A stretch of DNA of 64,000 nucleotides, from assembly GCA_002305545.1 (NCBI GenBank), contig DBRG01000013.1:1-64000 (forward strand), read 5' to 3'. The DNA is from Bacteroidales bacterium UBA1374 (GTDB taxonomy: Bacteria > Bacteroidota > Bacteroidia > Bacteroidales > UBA932). This document shows, one piece after another, positions 12,001 to 20,369 of this stretch (position 1 is its first letter; every line of letters begins with the position of its first letter). The position numbers were made by a program, and so were the translations under genes. The notes under the pieces were generated by a model. The model saw nothing but the letters and a program-made list of their open reading frames with translations, did no database searches and had not been told where the DNA came from.

Positions 12001-12847
12001 CGCCCGCTCTGGGAACATGCGGGCAGAATTCAGCCGGCATGACGGATTTATTACCCGGCTTTTCTTTAGGGACAAAAACATGCTGGAGGAAAAATCACGA
12101 ATCACCCCCAATTTCTGGCGTGCTCCTACCGACAACGATTTTGGCGCATCGCTGCAATTGAAATATGCTGTCTGGCGTGATCCGCAGATGGAATTCAAGG
12201 GATTTGAAACAAATGATAATGTTATCAGGGCAGTATATGAACTGCCGCAGCTCAAAGCAAGACTGACCATGACCTACAGGCCAGCGCCGAGTGGTGGGAT
12301 GCAGATAACCCAGGAACTGGAAACCCTCGCAACTGCAGAAGAAGCCGTCAACATGCCTCCGATGTTCCGCTTTGGGGTCCGGTTCAACACTCCAAAAAAA
12401 TATAACCGCCTGGTTTATTATGGCAGGGGACCCGGTGAAAATTACCCTGACAGGGCCGGAAGTGCTTTTGTGGGCCTTTACAGTCAAAGCGTATCCTGCC
12501 AGTTCTACCCTTATATCCGTCCGCAGGAGAACGGCACTCGTACCGGCCTGCGGTGGTGGGAACTGCTGGATAATGCCGGTTCAGGCATGAGGGTAGATTC
12601 GGATTCGCTGTTTTCCGCGTCGGCCCTTCATTATTCCATAGAAAGCCTGGACTCCGGCCCGGCCAAGCGAAATCTCCATTCCCGGGATCTTCAGGAGGAA
12701 AACCTAACACAATGTTGCATAGACCTGCGCCAGATGGGCCTGGGATGCATAAACACCTGGGGAGCTCTTCCCCAATCCCGTTATATGTTGCCATATGGCA
12801 ATTATACGTTTACATTTACCCTGTCCGAAACCAATAACAAATACTGA
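9050..12847 (+). CDS. exported fusion: glycerophosphodiester phosphodiesterase domain plus complete GH2 LacZ-type beta-galactosidase
   Basis: This 1265-residue protein begins with a signal peptide (about residues 1-21, ending near LTLWSQ). Residues 24 to about 243 form a GDPD domain with all expected catalytic residues: H28 and R29 in AHRG, E57 and D59 in GAEIDV, H72 in LVHD. Near residue 250, EWQDPAVNQINRAPM opens a full-length LacZ region of about 1015 residues: sugar-binding domain, TIM barrel with acid/base E698 (SMGNEAG) and nucleophile E762 (CEYAHAMGN), and the beta-galactosidase small-chain domain to the end. The frame is open from 8915, but the ATG at 9050 directly precedes the signal peptide and avoids overlap with the divergent cyclase gene. 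GH97 follows after one base. I infer periplasmic hydrolysis of a galactose-bearing glycerol compound. Confidence 0.9.
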   Translation: MLRYLLFSLILSLLPSLTLWSQPGIIAHRGFWRVEGSAQNSRSSVQNAVDARCYGAEIDVYLTTDGKVVLVHDPVLNGARVDASSYRELSGHLLSNGETLPLLDEILPIIAASDHTKLIIEIKAHRDKPTEKAAVAKILELVERAGVRDKVEYISFSSHICETVIQSDPDAQVAFLGGSLSPDQLKEKGYTGLDYNMRVLKAKPQWIARAKELGLSVNVWTVNRPEDFHYFIQSGVDYITTDYPLHKAFEEWQDPAVNQINRAPMRTSYNVYETRSLAIDGCRKSSLYFKDLNGLWKFAWTKDAPVSYTGFQKVCYDDRSWDVMPVPGLWELNGYGHPLYLNYGYAWFNQYRSAPPVVPLAENHTGYYRHTFSLPQAWDGRQVFIHFGSVTSNMSLWVNGLYAGYSEDSKLEAEFDITSFLRPGENLIALKVNRWCDGTYLEDQDFWRLSGIGREVFLYAREKTHIHDFTLLPVLDENYKNGTLDISVTLNRASDQALVQAELIDPRGNSLGLKSLSGSEHLIFTGSFTVKNAQPWSAELPHLYTLVLSLADTGTGKETEFIPWKVGFRNVEIKNAQLLVNGKPILIKGVNRHEMDPSTGYYVSVERMIQDIELMKKFNINAVRTSHYPNSPIWYDLCDFFGIYVVDEANIESHGMGYGEKTLAARPDYLQAHAERIERMYLRDKNHTSVIIWSMGNEAGDGDNFTKGYDLLRKADIQKRPIQYERATRPGISDIFAPMYMGYESCIRYLENDPKRPLIQCEYAHAMGNSMGGFDYYWQIIRQYPQYQGGFIWDFVDQALFLERKEGHFVYAYGGDYNPYDASDQNFNNNGLFSPSRTPNPHAYEVSYYYQNVWVQDMDVANGKIGIRNEYFFRDLSHLSLEWELLADGVPVRKGHSDNLKTLPGQTSVMELGYSRSDLEPYNDRELFLNVYFSTRKAEVLLPAGTILARAQLPVHITEAQKLSVEQSTEPIFIIDQSDRNWLIARSGNMRAEFSRHDGFITRLFFRDKNMLEEKSRITPNFWRAPTDNDFGASLQLKYAVWRDPQMEFKGFETNDNVIRAVYELPQLKARLTMTYRPAPSGGMQITQELETLATAEEAVNMPPMFRFGVRFNTPKKYNRLVYYGRGPGENYPDRAGSAFVGLYSQSVSCQFYPYIRPQENGTRTGLRWWELLDNAGSGMRVDSDSLFSASALHYSIESLDSGPAKRNLHSRDLQEENLTQCCIDLRQMGLGCINTWGALPQSRYMLPYGNYTFTFTLSETNNKY

Positions 12848-12848
12848 T

Positions 12849-14849
12849 ATGAAAATCAACCCGGTAAAATGGCTGCAGACCCTGGCAGTTTTCGCATTCC
12901 TTACCTGCCTGACCGGCGGCATTCTGGAAGCTAAGATAAAAATCCATTCCATCAAGTCTCCGGACGGCAAACTGGAACTTCAGGCAGTAACACAGGCAAA
13001 TATCTCATTCTGCCTTCTCCGGGGAGACCAGGTGCTGGTCTCATCCGCACCCCTTTCACTAACCCTGGAAGATGGAACAATCCTGGGGCCCAATGCCAGG
13101 ATATCCAAGGCCAGAACAACCAATGTACGGGAAGTCATCCCCTCCCCGTTGTACAGGAAATCAGAGATAACTGCAGTGTATAACCAACTGGATATCAGTT
13201 TTCGTGAAGGATTCGGGATTCGTTTCCGCCTGTATGACCAGGGAGCCGCTTACCAATTCTATACCACAGGAAGGGATTCCCTGCACATCGTGAACGAATC
13301 TGCAGGCTTTCTTTTTGAAAAAGACTATACCTGTTACGTTCCTTACAGCCGGGGAGAGGCAAACCCTTTTCATAATTCATTCGAAAACGTTTACACGGTT
13401 ACCCCTGTCAGCGGTTTTGAGCTCGGCAGGCTGGCCTTCCTGCCGCTTCTGGTCTGCCTGGATGATGGCATAAAGATGGTGCTTACGGAATCCGACCTGG
13501 AGTCTTATCCCGGCATGTTCCTGAAGGGTGAAAAGACCAGCCGTGGTTATGAATACCGCGGCGTATTCGCGCCCATCCCTTCTACAACCAGGACTGAACC
13601 GGTGCGCGGCCAGGTTATCCCCACAGGCTATTCCCAGGTGATAGCACGCACCACGGGAACACGTTCTTTTCCCTGGCGCATTATGGCTGTATCAGAAAAA
13701 GACACGGAATTGCCTGTCAATGACCTGGTATATGCACTGGGGGCTCCCAACAGGACAGGTTCCACAGATTGGATAAAACCGGGCAAAGTGGCCTGGGACT
13801 GGTGGAATAACTGGGGGATCACGGGAGTGGATTTCCCGGTTGGTATCAACACAGAGACCTACAAATATTACATTGATTTTGCGGCCGCCAACGGGATTGA
13901 ATACGTGGTGCTGGACGAGGGATGGTCACCCCCGGCAGGTCAGGACATCATGCAGGTGATCCCGCAGATTGACCTGCAGGAATTGGTAACATATGCCGGG
14001 AAAAAGAATGTTAGCTTGATTCTCTGGTGTGTAGCCTACGTACTGGATGAAAAGCTGGAAGAAGCCTGCAGCTTCTATTCCCAAATGGGTTTCAGGGGAT
14101 TCAAGGTCGATTTCATGGACAGGGATGACCAGCCTGTAGTGGAGATGTTGTATCGCCTTGCAGAAACGGCGGCCCGGCACAGACTGCTGATTGATTTCCA
14201 TGGCATGTACAAGCCAACGGGATTCAACCGCACCTATCCGAACGTGGTGAATTTTGAGGGCATCTTCGGACTGGAACAATCCAAATGGAGCCAGGAAGAC
14301 ATGGTCCCCTACGATGTTATTTTCCCTTACATAAGAATGCTGGCCGGCCCTGTCGATTACACACAGGGCGGGATGCGCAATGCAACACGCCAGGATTTCC
14401 ATCCGGTATACAACAATCCCATGGCGGCCGGCACACGCGCCAGGCAGGTGGCCACCTACGTTGTCTTTGACAACCCCCTGGTCATGTTGTGCGACAATCC
14501 TACAACCTACATGAAAGAACAGGAGACGACCAGTTTCATTACCCGCATTCCCGTTGCATGGGATGAGACACGCATCCTGCAGGGAGAACTGGGAAAATAC
14601 ATAGTATCTGCACGCAGAAAGGACTCGCAATGGTTTGTGGGAGGCCTGACAGACTGGACCCCACGTACCATCACCCTGGACTTGTCTTTCCTGGAAGCGG
14701 GACGCACCTACAAGGCAAAAATATTCAGGGACGGTGTGAATGCCCACCGTCATGCCACGGACTACAAGATAGAAGAACGGGAGGTTTCCTGTAAAGACAA
14801 GATTACGCTTGATCTGGCACCTGGAGGGGGGTTTGCGATAAGTTTTTAA
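12849..14849 (+). CDS. GH97 glycoside hydrolase, retaining alpha-galactosidase type
   Basis: This 666-residue protein has a signal peptide (residues 1-28, ending around GGILEA). An N-terminal beta-sandwich is followed by a TIM barrel and a C-terminal beta domain, as in GH97. The family contains inverting alpha-glucosidases (SusB, Glu bases) and retaining alpha-galactosidases with an Asp nucleophile. Here FKVDFMDRDDQ gives D421 in the nucleophile position and VVNFEGIFG gives E470 in the acid/base position, so I assign the retaining alpha-galactosidase branch. The ATG at 12849 lies one base after the LacZ-fusion stop, indicating cotranscription. The 3' end overlaps the convergent zeta-like gene by 47 bases. 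Confidence 0.88.
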   Translation: MKINPVKWLQTLAVFAFLTCLTGGILEAKIKIHSIKSPDGKLELQAVTQANISFCLLRGDQVLVSSAPLSLTLEDGTILGPNARISKARTTNVREVIPSPLYRKSEITAVYNQLDISFREGFGIRFRLYDQGAAYQFYTTGRDSLHIVNESAGFLFEKDYTCYVPYSRGEANPFHNSFENVYTVTPVSGFELGRLAFLPLLVCLDDGIKMVLTESDLESYPGMFLKGEKTSRGYEYRGVFAPIPSTTRTEPVRGQVIPTGYSQVIARTTGTRSFPWRIMAVSEKDTELPVNDLVYALGAPNRTGSTDWIKPGKVAWDWWNNWGITGVDFPVGINTETYKYYIDFAAANGIEYVVLDEGWSPPAGQDIMQVIPQIDLQELVTYAGKKNVSLILWCVAYVLDEKLEEACSFYSQMGFRGFKVDFMDRDDQPVVEMLYRLAETAARHRLLIDFHGMYKPTGFNRTYPNVVNFEGIFGLEQSKWSQEDMVPYDVIFPYIRMLAGPVDYTQGGMRNATRQDFHPVYNNPMAAGTRARQVATYVVFDNPLVMLCDNPTTYMKEQETTSFITRIPVAWDETRILQGELGKYIVSARRKDSQWFVGGLTDWTPRTITLDLSFLEAGRTYKAKIFRDGVNAHRHATDYKIEEREVSCKDKITLDLAPGGGFAISF

Positions 14850-15402
14850 GCGTCTGGTAATCCCGGGAATTGTAGATCTTGATTTCCCGGGGTCCCTGCC
14901 CCTCGGCTATCAGGGAAGAGGGGGTGTCTGAGTTATTGATCAGCAGCCACCTGTCACTAAGGGGCATGTATATGTTGAATAAATTGTAAATCCCTGACCA
15001 GTACCTGCGTCGGATGACATTTTCCGGTATGGTGTGCCCCCCGGCCATTACCCGGTTCTGAACCCGTTCCACCGCCAGGTCGGGGCTGTTGAGCCAGAAA
15101 TATACCAGCATCACATCGTATCCTTTTTTCTTGGTTTTTCCTATCAGGTTTGCAAAAGAACGGACAGCCAATGTAGTCTCGATGGCAAAATCCTCCCTGG
15201 TTTCTGAAAGTTCCTTAATCCTCCTGAGCATCACCCGGCCTGCGTCTATGGCTGCATTGGAAAGATCAAACGGAGAAATGCCCCTCGCTATTTCGTCCGA
15301 GTTGACAAAAGCCCTGCACTGCAGCATTTCAGATAATATGGTATACGAAGCGGTTGTTTTACCGGATCCGTTGCACCCGCTTATCACATACATGGTTGGC
15401 AT
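14803..15402 (-). CDS. zeta-toxin-like P-loop kinase without visible antitoxin
   Basis: This 199-residue protein has a Walker A motif at residues 9-16 (GCNGSGKT) and zeta/PezT-like features: NSDEIARGISP near residues 34-44 and IETTLAVRS near 74-82, plus a basic RRRYWSGIYNL segment near 131. Zeta kinases phosphorylate UDP-N-acetylglucosamine; many chromosomal relatives have no known substrate. No small antitoxin gene is adjacent, so a toxin role is doubtful. A near-leaderless start is predicted: TAAATTTG ends four bases before this ATG. The internal ATG at 15393 is an alternative. The 3' end overlaps the GH97 gene by 47 bases. Confidence 0.75.
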   Translation of the reverse strand: MPTMYVISGCNGSGKTTASYTILSEMLQCRAFVNSDEIARGISPFDLSNAAIDAGRVMLRRIKELSETREDFAIETTLAVRSFANLIGKTKKKGYDVMLVYFWLNSPDLAVERVQNRVMAGGHTIPENVIRRRYWSGIYNLFNIYMPLSDRWLLINNSDTPSSLIAEGQGPREIKIYNSRDYQTLKNLSQTPLQVPDQA

Positions 15403-15406
15403 AGTA

Positions 15407-15414
15407 CAAATTTA
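15407..15414 (-). promoter_or_regulatory. -7 element of the zeta-like kinase gene
   Basis: TAAATTTG on the minus strand fully matches TAnnTTTG and stops four bases short of the ATG at 15402. It faces away from the SpoU -7 element, with 13 bases between them. No -33 TTTG is visible. Confidence 0.55.
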
Positions 15415-15427
15415 CACTAAAATCCCG

Positions 15428-15435
15428 TACATTTG
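15428..15435 (+). promoter_or_regulatory. -7 element of the SpoU methyltransferase gene
   Basis: TACATTTG matches TAnnTTTG and ends four bases before the ATG at 15440, so the transcript would start at or beside the start codon. It is back to back with the zeta-gene element. Confidence 0.55.
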
Positions 15436-15439
15436 CCAT

Positions 15440-15976
15440 ATGCCCAGAAAAATTCCAAACAGGGAACTTCGCCGGCTATCCCCCCGGGAATTCCTTGACA
15501 GTCCAAGGATGCCGGTGGTACTTGTCCTGGATAACATCCGAAGCCAGCATAATATTGGCTCGGCTTTCCGCACCTCGGACGCCTTCGCAGTGGAACACGT
15601 ATGCCTGTGTGGAATCACGGCCTGCCCTCCTTCGGCCGAAATCCACAAATCCGCCCTGGGAGCGGAAAATACTATGGAGTGGACGTACTTTGAAAACACC
15701 CTGGATGCAGTCCGTTCCCTACAGGAAAAAGGGTACGCCGTTCTGGCGGTGGAACAGGTGGAGGGAGCTGGAAACCTGGCGGCTTTCCGTCCAGCAGGGC
15801 ATCAGAAAACCGCACTGGTTTTCGGGAACGAAGTGCACGGAGTCAGACAGGAAGTGGTGGACGCTTGCGACGGGTGCCTGGAAATCCCCCAGCATGGCAC
15901 CAAACACTCACTGAATGTTTCCGTTGCCATAGGGGTGGTACTCTGGCATTATTACCTTACCATTAGGGTCTGGTAG
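15440..15976 (+). CDS. SpoU/TrmH family RNA 2'-O-methyltransferase
   Basis: This 178-residue SPOUT methyltransferase shows the three family motifs: NIRSQHNIGSAFRTSDAF at about residues 33-50, ALVFGNEVHGV near 130, and the knot motif LEIPQHGTKHSLNVSVA near 149. Such enzymes methylate ribose in tRNA or rRNA using S-adenosylmethionine. The short form lacking an N-terminal substrate domain resembles TrmH or TrmL, so the target is undecided. The frame is open to 15089, but that part is antisense to the zeta gene; the ATG at 15440 starts right behind a -7 element. The 3' end overlaps metF by 25 bases. Confidence 0.87.
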   Translation: MPRKIPNRELRRLSPREFLDSPRMPVVLVLDNIRSQHNIGSAFRTSDAFAVEHVCLCGITACPPSAEIHKSALGAENTMEWTYFENTLDAVRSLQEKGYAVLAVEQVEGAGNLAAFRPAGHQKTALVFGNEVHGVRQEVVDACDGCLEIPQHGTKHSLNVSVAIGVVLWHYYLTIRVW

Positions 15977-16824
15977 ATCTCTACGGTCGCCCGGGATTTG
16001 TTGAGTGTATAGAAATGGAGACCTGGAGCCCCCAGCATGAGCAGGTCACGGCACTGGCGTATGGCAAAGTCCATCCCGGCTTTGTAGACCGCATCGGGAT
16101 TGTACCGGTTGCTTTCCAGTTGTTCCAGAAAGGCCGGGGGGACAGATGCGCGGGAGAGGTTCACAAAACGCTCCAGCTGTGCATATTTGGTTAAAGGGAT
16201 GATCCCGGGAATGATCCGGCATTTGATCCCCGCCTTACGGGCCCGGGCCACAAAATCAAAGTAACGCTTGTTGTCAAAGAAAAACTGGGTTATCAGAAAA
16301 TCGCAACCGGCATCCACTTTCTTTTTCAGGTTTTTCATATCAATTTCAGCGCTGGGCGATTCGGGATGAACCTCAGGATAGGCTCCTCCTCCTATACAGC
16401 AATCATCAATGAACTCGCGGGCAAAAGTGATGAGTTCCGTGGCATTGGCAAAACCATCGTAACAGGGAATAAATCCATACTTGGACCCCACCTCGGGATC
16501 CCCCCGGAGCAGCATGAAATTCTGCAACCCCAGCTTGCGCAGCGTTTTAAGGTCTTCCAGCGTTCTGGACCTGGTACTGCCCACACAGGTATAATGTGCA
16601 ACGGTATTGAGTCCCACCCTGTTTTTCAGGTAGTCAACCAGGTCAAAGGTACGGGACTGTGTAGATCCCCCCGCTCCGTAAGTCACCGATACAAACGAGG
16701 GGCTCAGCTTGATGAGCTGCCCTATGTTCAATCCAAAATCAACAGCGGCAATCTCGTCCCTGGGAGGATAGAACTCAAAAGAAAATGTTTTCTCGGAAAC
16801 CTTGAATATATCGGTCAGCTTCAT
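15952..16824 (-). CDS. metF: methylenetetrahydrofolate reductase
   Basis: This 290-residue flavoenzyme reduces 5,10-methylene-THF to 5-methyl-THF, the methyl donor for MetH. FSFEFYPPRDE near the N-terminus holds the conserved catalytic Glu; SVTYGAGGST near residue 47 and the ITQFFFDN region near 181 are typical. The start ATG shares four bases with the metH stop (ATGA at 16824-16821), implying translational coupling; the longer frame to 16887 lies inside metH and is rejected. Length fits the family (about 290-300). Its 3' end overlaps the convergent SpoU gene. Confidence 0.95.
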   Translation of the reverse strand: MKLTDIFKVSEKTFSFEFYPPRDEIAAVDFGLNIGQLIKLSPSFVSVTYGAGGSTQSRTFDLVDYLKNRVGLNTVAHYTCVGSTRSRTLEDLKTLRKLGLQNFMLLRGDPEVGSKYGFIPCYDGFANATELITFAREFIDDCCIGGGAYPEVHPESPSAEIDMKNLKKKVDAGCDFLITQFFFDNKRYFDFVARARKAGIKCRIIPGIIPLTKYAQLERFVNLSRASVPPAFLEQLESNRYNPDAVYKAGMDFAIRQCRDLLMLGAPGLHFYTLNKSRATVEIYQTLMVR

Positions 16825-19800
16825 AGGCCCGGATCCTTGTTTACAGTGATATAATGAGCCTGCGGGTGGCTGATGTACATGCCGCAAACGGATGCGGCAG
16901 GCTGCAGCATACAGGACGAGGTGAGGGCAATGCCCAGGTCATCCTCAGGTTGTAGCAGTGCCACCACGCTTTGCTTGAGGGTGTGGTCGGGACAGGAAGG
17001 ATAGCCAAAGGCCGGACGTATCCCGCGGGGCGCTCCGCAGGAATAAGCCATAAGGTCATTGTGCAGGGTTTCGCTGGCAGCCTCTGCCAGCAGATCCAGC
17101 AAAGTTCTCAAAATAAGCGAATTGTAGACATCTCCGCGCTTCTTCATACTTTCCGCGAGCTTTTCCAGCTCCGGGGAGGAGGCCGTCAGCAGAAACAAGC
17201 CGGCATGATCCGGAGTGTGTCCGGAATCCCCGGTTGCTATGAAATCGGCAAGGCTTGTATTCGGCGATCTGTCAGTGTGGCGCAACAGGTCACGTTCCAT
17301 GGGCAAATCCAGGACGATACGCCGGGAGGAAGTTCCGTCAAGAAACAAGATATGATCATCCGGAGTGGATACGGCAGGCCAGAACCCGGCGGCTGCCCGG
17401 GCATTTGCAATGTTTCCGTATTGTCCGCCAATAAGGTCATCCAGCAGACGGACGGCATCTTCCATGGCAATCTTTCCCTGTTCCCTGTTTTCACGAACCT
17501 CCCATATGTGCAGGAAAGTATCCCAGTCCAAATGCTTGCGTAGTTTTTCAAAGGGAATCTCAACATGCCGGACCCCAATGAAAGGAGGAACAAAACCATC
17601 GGGCACCCTGTGCTGTCCGCAACATGGACAGGGTTCCTGCCCTGCAGTGGAGAGCGAAGGAACCCATTTGTTGGCACGTGCCTCGGCGGGGGACAGGTAT
17701 TCCTTCCTGGCTGCGGCCACCCCGTAGGCATCCCTCATCCGTTTCTGGGAAGCGCGTAAGTCTGTAAAATAATGTTCCCGTTCCCCGGGATCTTTTGAGG
17801 TACAAACGGCCAGGACCGGCACCACGCCGGCTGCATCGGGGCAATGGATGACCGGCCCGCTGTAACGGGGGGCAATCCTCAAGGCAGTAAAAAGGGCAGA
17901 AGTTGTAGCCCCTCCAATGAGCAGGGGAATGGTCAGTCCTGCATTTTCCATGGCACCGGCCACATCAACCATTTCGTCCAGAGAGGGAGTGATCAGGGCG
18001 CTCAATCCTACAAAGGCAGCCTGCTCCCGGATGGCGGCTTCCACTATCTTGTGTGCTGGCACCATGACCCCCAGGTCACTCACTTTGTAATTGTTACATT
18101 CCATTACCAGGATCACCAGGTTTTTTCCAATATCATGCACATCGCCCCTGACAGTGGCAATGATACCTTTCACCGTTTCCTTGGCTGCGTCACCGGAAAC
18201 CTGGCTGTTCTTTTCCGCCTCAATGCGGGGCTGTAATATGGATACGGCCCTTTTCATGGTCCGTGCTGTTCTGACCACCTGGGGCAGGAACATTTTTCCC
18301 TCTCCAAAAAGTCTGCCTACCCGTTTCATGCCTTCCATCAGGGTATGTTCCACAATATCAATGGCCGGAGTGGAGTGCAGGGCTTCCAGGTCTTCCTCCA
18401 GGTATTCTTCTACCCCGTGTGCCAGGGCATGGTGCAGGCGTTCCCCGGCTTCCAGGTCCCGCCAGGCTTCGCGGGTCACGGCCCCGGCTTCCTGTTGTCC
18501 CGGGCCGTTGATGGTGCCTGCCATTTCTATGAGCCGGGACGTGGCCCCGGCATCTGTGTCCAGGATGACATCTTCCACAGCCCGGCGCAATGGTTCCGGA
18601 ATTTCAGAATATATGGGCTGTGCTCCGGGTTTGACAATGGCCAAATCCAGTCCTGCCGCTATGGCATGATAGAGAAAAACAGCATGCATGGCTTCCCGGA
18701 TGGTTTCATTGCCACGGAAAGCAAAAGACAGGTTGCTTACCCCGGCAATGACCAGGGCTCCTTTCAGGTTTTGTTTCAGATACCGGACTGTATCTATGAA
18801 ATCCACGGCAAAATGGCGGTGTTCCTCCATCCCGGTGCCCACTGCCAGCACGTTGGGATCCAGAATTATATCGTGGGGCTCAAAACCTGCCTGTTCCACA
18901 AGCATACGAAAGGCCCGGGTACATATTTCTATGCGACGTTCCCGGGTGGATGCCTGCCCCTGCTCATCAAAAGCCATGACAAGCGGAACAGCCCCATATT
19001 GTTTGATAAGTTTTGCCTTTCGCAAAAATGCTCCAGGCCCTTCTTTCAGACTTATTGAATTTACAATGGACTTGCCCTGGACACATTGCAAACCGGCCTC
19101 GAGCACTTCCCAGCGCGAAGAATCCAGCATCAGCGGAACCCTGGCCACTTCCGGATCGGAACCCAGCATGAAAAGGAATTCCCTCATGGCCGTGGGTGCA
19201 TCCAGCATTGGATCATCCATGTTGACATCCAGTATATGTGCTCCGTCCCGGACCATTCCCCGTGCTATTTCCAATGCCTGGTCGTATTGCTTTTCTCTTA
19301 TCAACCTGGCGAACTTACGGCTTCCCGACACGTTAGTGCGTTCTCCGGCGATCAGGAATGCCGGTTCTTCGCGAACTGTCAGCATTTCCAGACCGCTCAG
19401 GGTGATCTTTTGCACCTGGCTTTCATCTCCCCTTGCGGTAACCCTTCTCAGTGGCGCCTGGTTCTGCCGGACCATACTTGCTACTGCTTCTATGTGTTCG
19501 GGGGTGGTTCCGCAACAACCGCCAATTATATTGACAAGCCCTTCGTCCACATAAGCTTTTACCTGCTGCGCCATAATGTCGGGAGAAAGGGTGTATTTGC
19601 CGAACATATCCGGCAATCCGGCATTGGGGTGTGCGCTGGTGAAACCTGGAGCGAACCGGGACAGGATGCGAATGAAAGGCAGCATTTTGTCCGGTCCGAA
19701 AGAACAATTCAGTCCAACGCTGAACAATCCGGAGTGTGCTGTGGAGACAAGGAAAGCTTCTATGGTCTGCCCTGAAAGAATACGGCCTGAGTTGTCTGCA

Positions 19801-20369
19801 ATGGTTGCAGAAAGCATCACGGGAATGCCCGGAGCTTCTTCTGATATGGCAAACAGGGCCGCCTTGGCGTTGAGTGTATCAAAAACGGTTTCAACCAGGA
19901 ACAGGTCAATCCCGCCTTCTTTCAGACCACGGGCCTGTTCACGGTAAGCCTTTACCAGAGTGGCAAAATCTGTTGCACGCACTTCGGGCCGGTTCATATC
20001 GGGTGAAATGGAGGCCGATTTATTGGTAGGCCCCATTGAACCGGCAACCAACAGGGCACCGCTTTGTCTTGCCAGGCGGGCAGCCTGGAAATTCATCCTG
20101 TAAACCTGGTCCTGCATGCCGTAATCCTTTTGGGATATGGCGTTTGCATTAAATGTGTTGGTGGTGATGATGTCGGCTCCGGTCTGGACGTATTCCTTAT
20201 GAATGGATAATATCAGGTCGGGCTGTGTCAGGACAAGAACATCATTGTTCCCCTGGTTCCCGGGGGGAAAAGACGGGGTATAACGCTGGATCATAGTACC
20301 CATGGCCCCGTCCAGAATCAATATGCGCCCTTTTAAAAGACTTCCGGGCAGATTATTTTGCCAATTCAC
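16821..20369 (-). CDS. metH: cobalamin-dependent methionine synthase
   Basis: This 1182-residue enzyme transfers a methyl group from methyl-THF to homocysteine via cobalamin. Domains in order: homocysteine-binding barrel with zinc cysteines in LNCSFGPD and GGCCGTTP (about 1-300); pterin-binding domain from about 340 (AGERTNVSGSRKF) to 600; B12 domain with GDVHDIGKN near 752 (His ligand to cobalt); reactivation domain at the C-terminus ending in SYPSCPDH and related segments. The start codon is GTG (20369-20367), chosen because the ILDGAMGTMIQ segment then lies about 20 residues in, as usual. It overlaps the upstream small gene by 17 bases. Requires cobalamin; no B12 riboswitch is visible. Confidence 0.95.
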   Translation of the reverse strand: MNWQNNLPGSLLKGRILILDGAMGTMIQRYTPSFPPGNQGNNDVLVLTQPDLILSIHKEYVQTGADIITTNTFNANAISQKDYGMQDQVYRMNFQAARLARQSGALLVAGSMGPTNKSASISPDMNRPEVRATDFATLVKAYREQARGLKEGGIDLFLVETVFDTLNAKAALFAISEEAPGIPVMLSATIADNSGRILSGQTIEAFLVSTAHSGLFSVGLNCSFGPDKMLPFIRILSRFAPGFTSAHPNAGLPDMFGKYTLSPDIMAQQVKAYVDEGLVNIIGGCCGTTPEHIEAVASMVRQNQAPLRRVTARGDESQVQKITLSGLEMLTVREEPAFLIAGERTNVSGSRKFARLIREKQYDQALEIARGMVRDGAHILDVNMDDPMLDAPTAMREFLFMLGSDPEVARVPLMLDSSRWEVLEAGLQCVQGKSIVNSISLKEGPGAFLRKAKLIKQYGAVPLVMAFDEQGQASTRERRIEICTRAFRMLVEQAGFEPHDIILDPNVLAVGTGMEEHRHFAVDFIDTVRYLKQNLKGALVIAGVSNLSFAFRGNETIREAMHAVFLYHAIAAGLDLAIVKPGAQPIYSEIPEPLRRAVEDVILDTDAGATSRLIEMAGTINGPGQQEAGAVTREAWRDLEAGERLHHALAHGVEEYLEEDLEALHSTPAIDIVEHTLMEGMKRVGRLFGEGKMFLPQVVRTARTMKRAVSILQPRIEAEKNSQVSGDAAKETVKGIIATVRGDVHDIGKNLVILVMECNNYKVSDLGVMVPAHKIVEAAIREQAAFVGLSALITPSLDEMVDVAGAMENAGLTIPLLIGGATTSALFTALRIAPRYSGPVIHCPDAAGVVPVLAVCTSKDPGEREHYFTDLRASQKRMRDAYGVAAARKEYLSPAEARANKWVPSLSTAGQEPCPCCGQHRVPDGFVPPFIGVRHVEIPFEKLRKHLDWDTFLHIWEVRENREQGKIAMEDAVRLLDDLIGGQYGNIANARAAAGFWPAVSTPDDHILFLDGTSSRRIVLDLPMERDLLRHTDRSPNTSLADFIATGDSGHTPDHAGLFLLTASSPELEKLAESMKKRGDVYNSLILRTLLDLLAEAASETLHNDLMAYSCGAPRGIRPAFGYPSCPDHTLKQSVVALLQPEDDLGIALTSSCMLQPAASVCGMYISHPQAHYITVNKDPGL

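Noticed and set aside
14803..15402. Toxin-antitoxin system
   Set aside because: The zeta-like kinase has no adjacent antitoxin gene; called as an orphan kinase instead.
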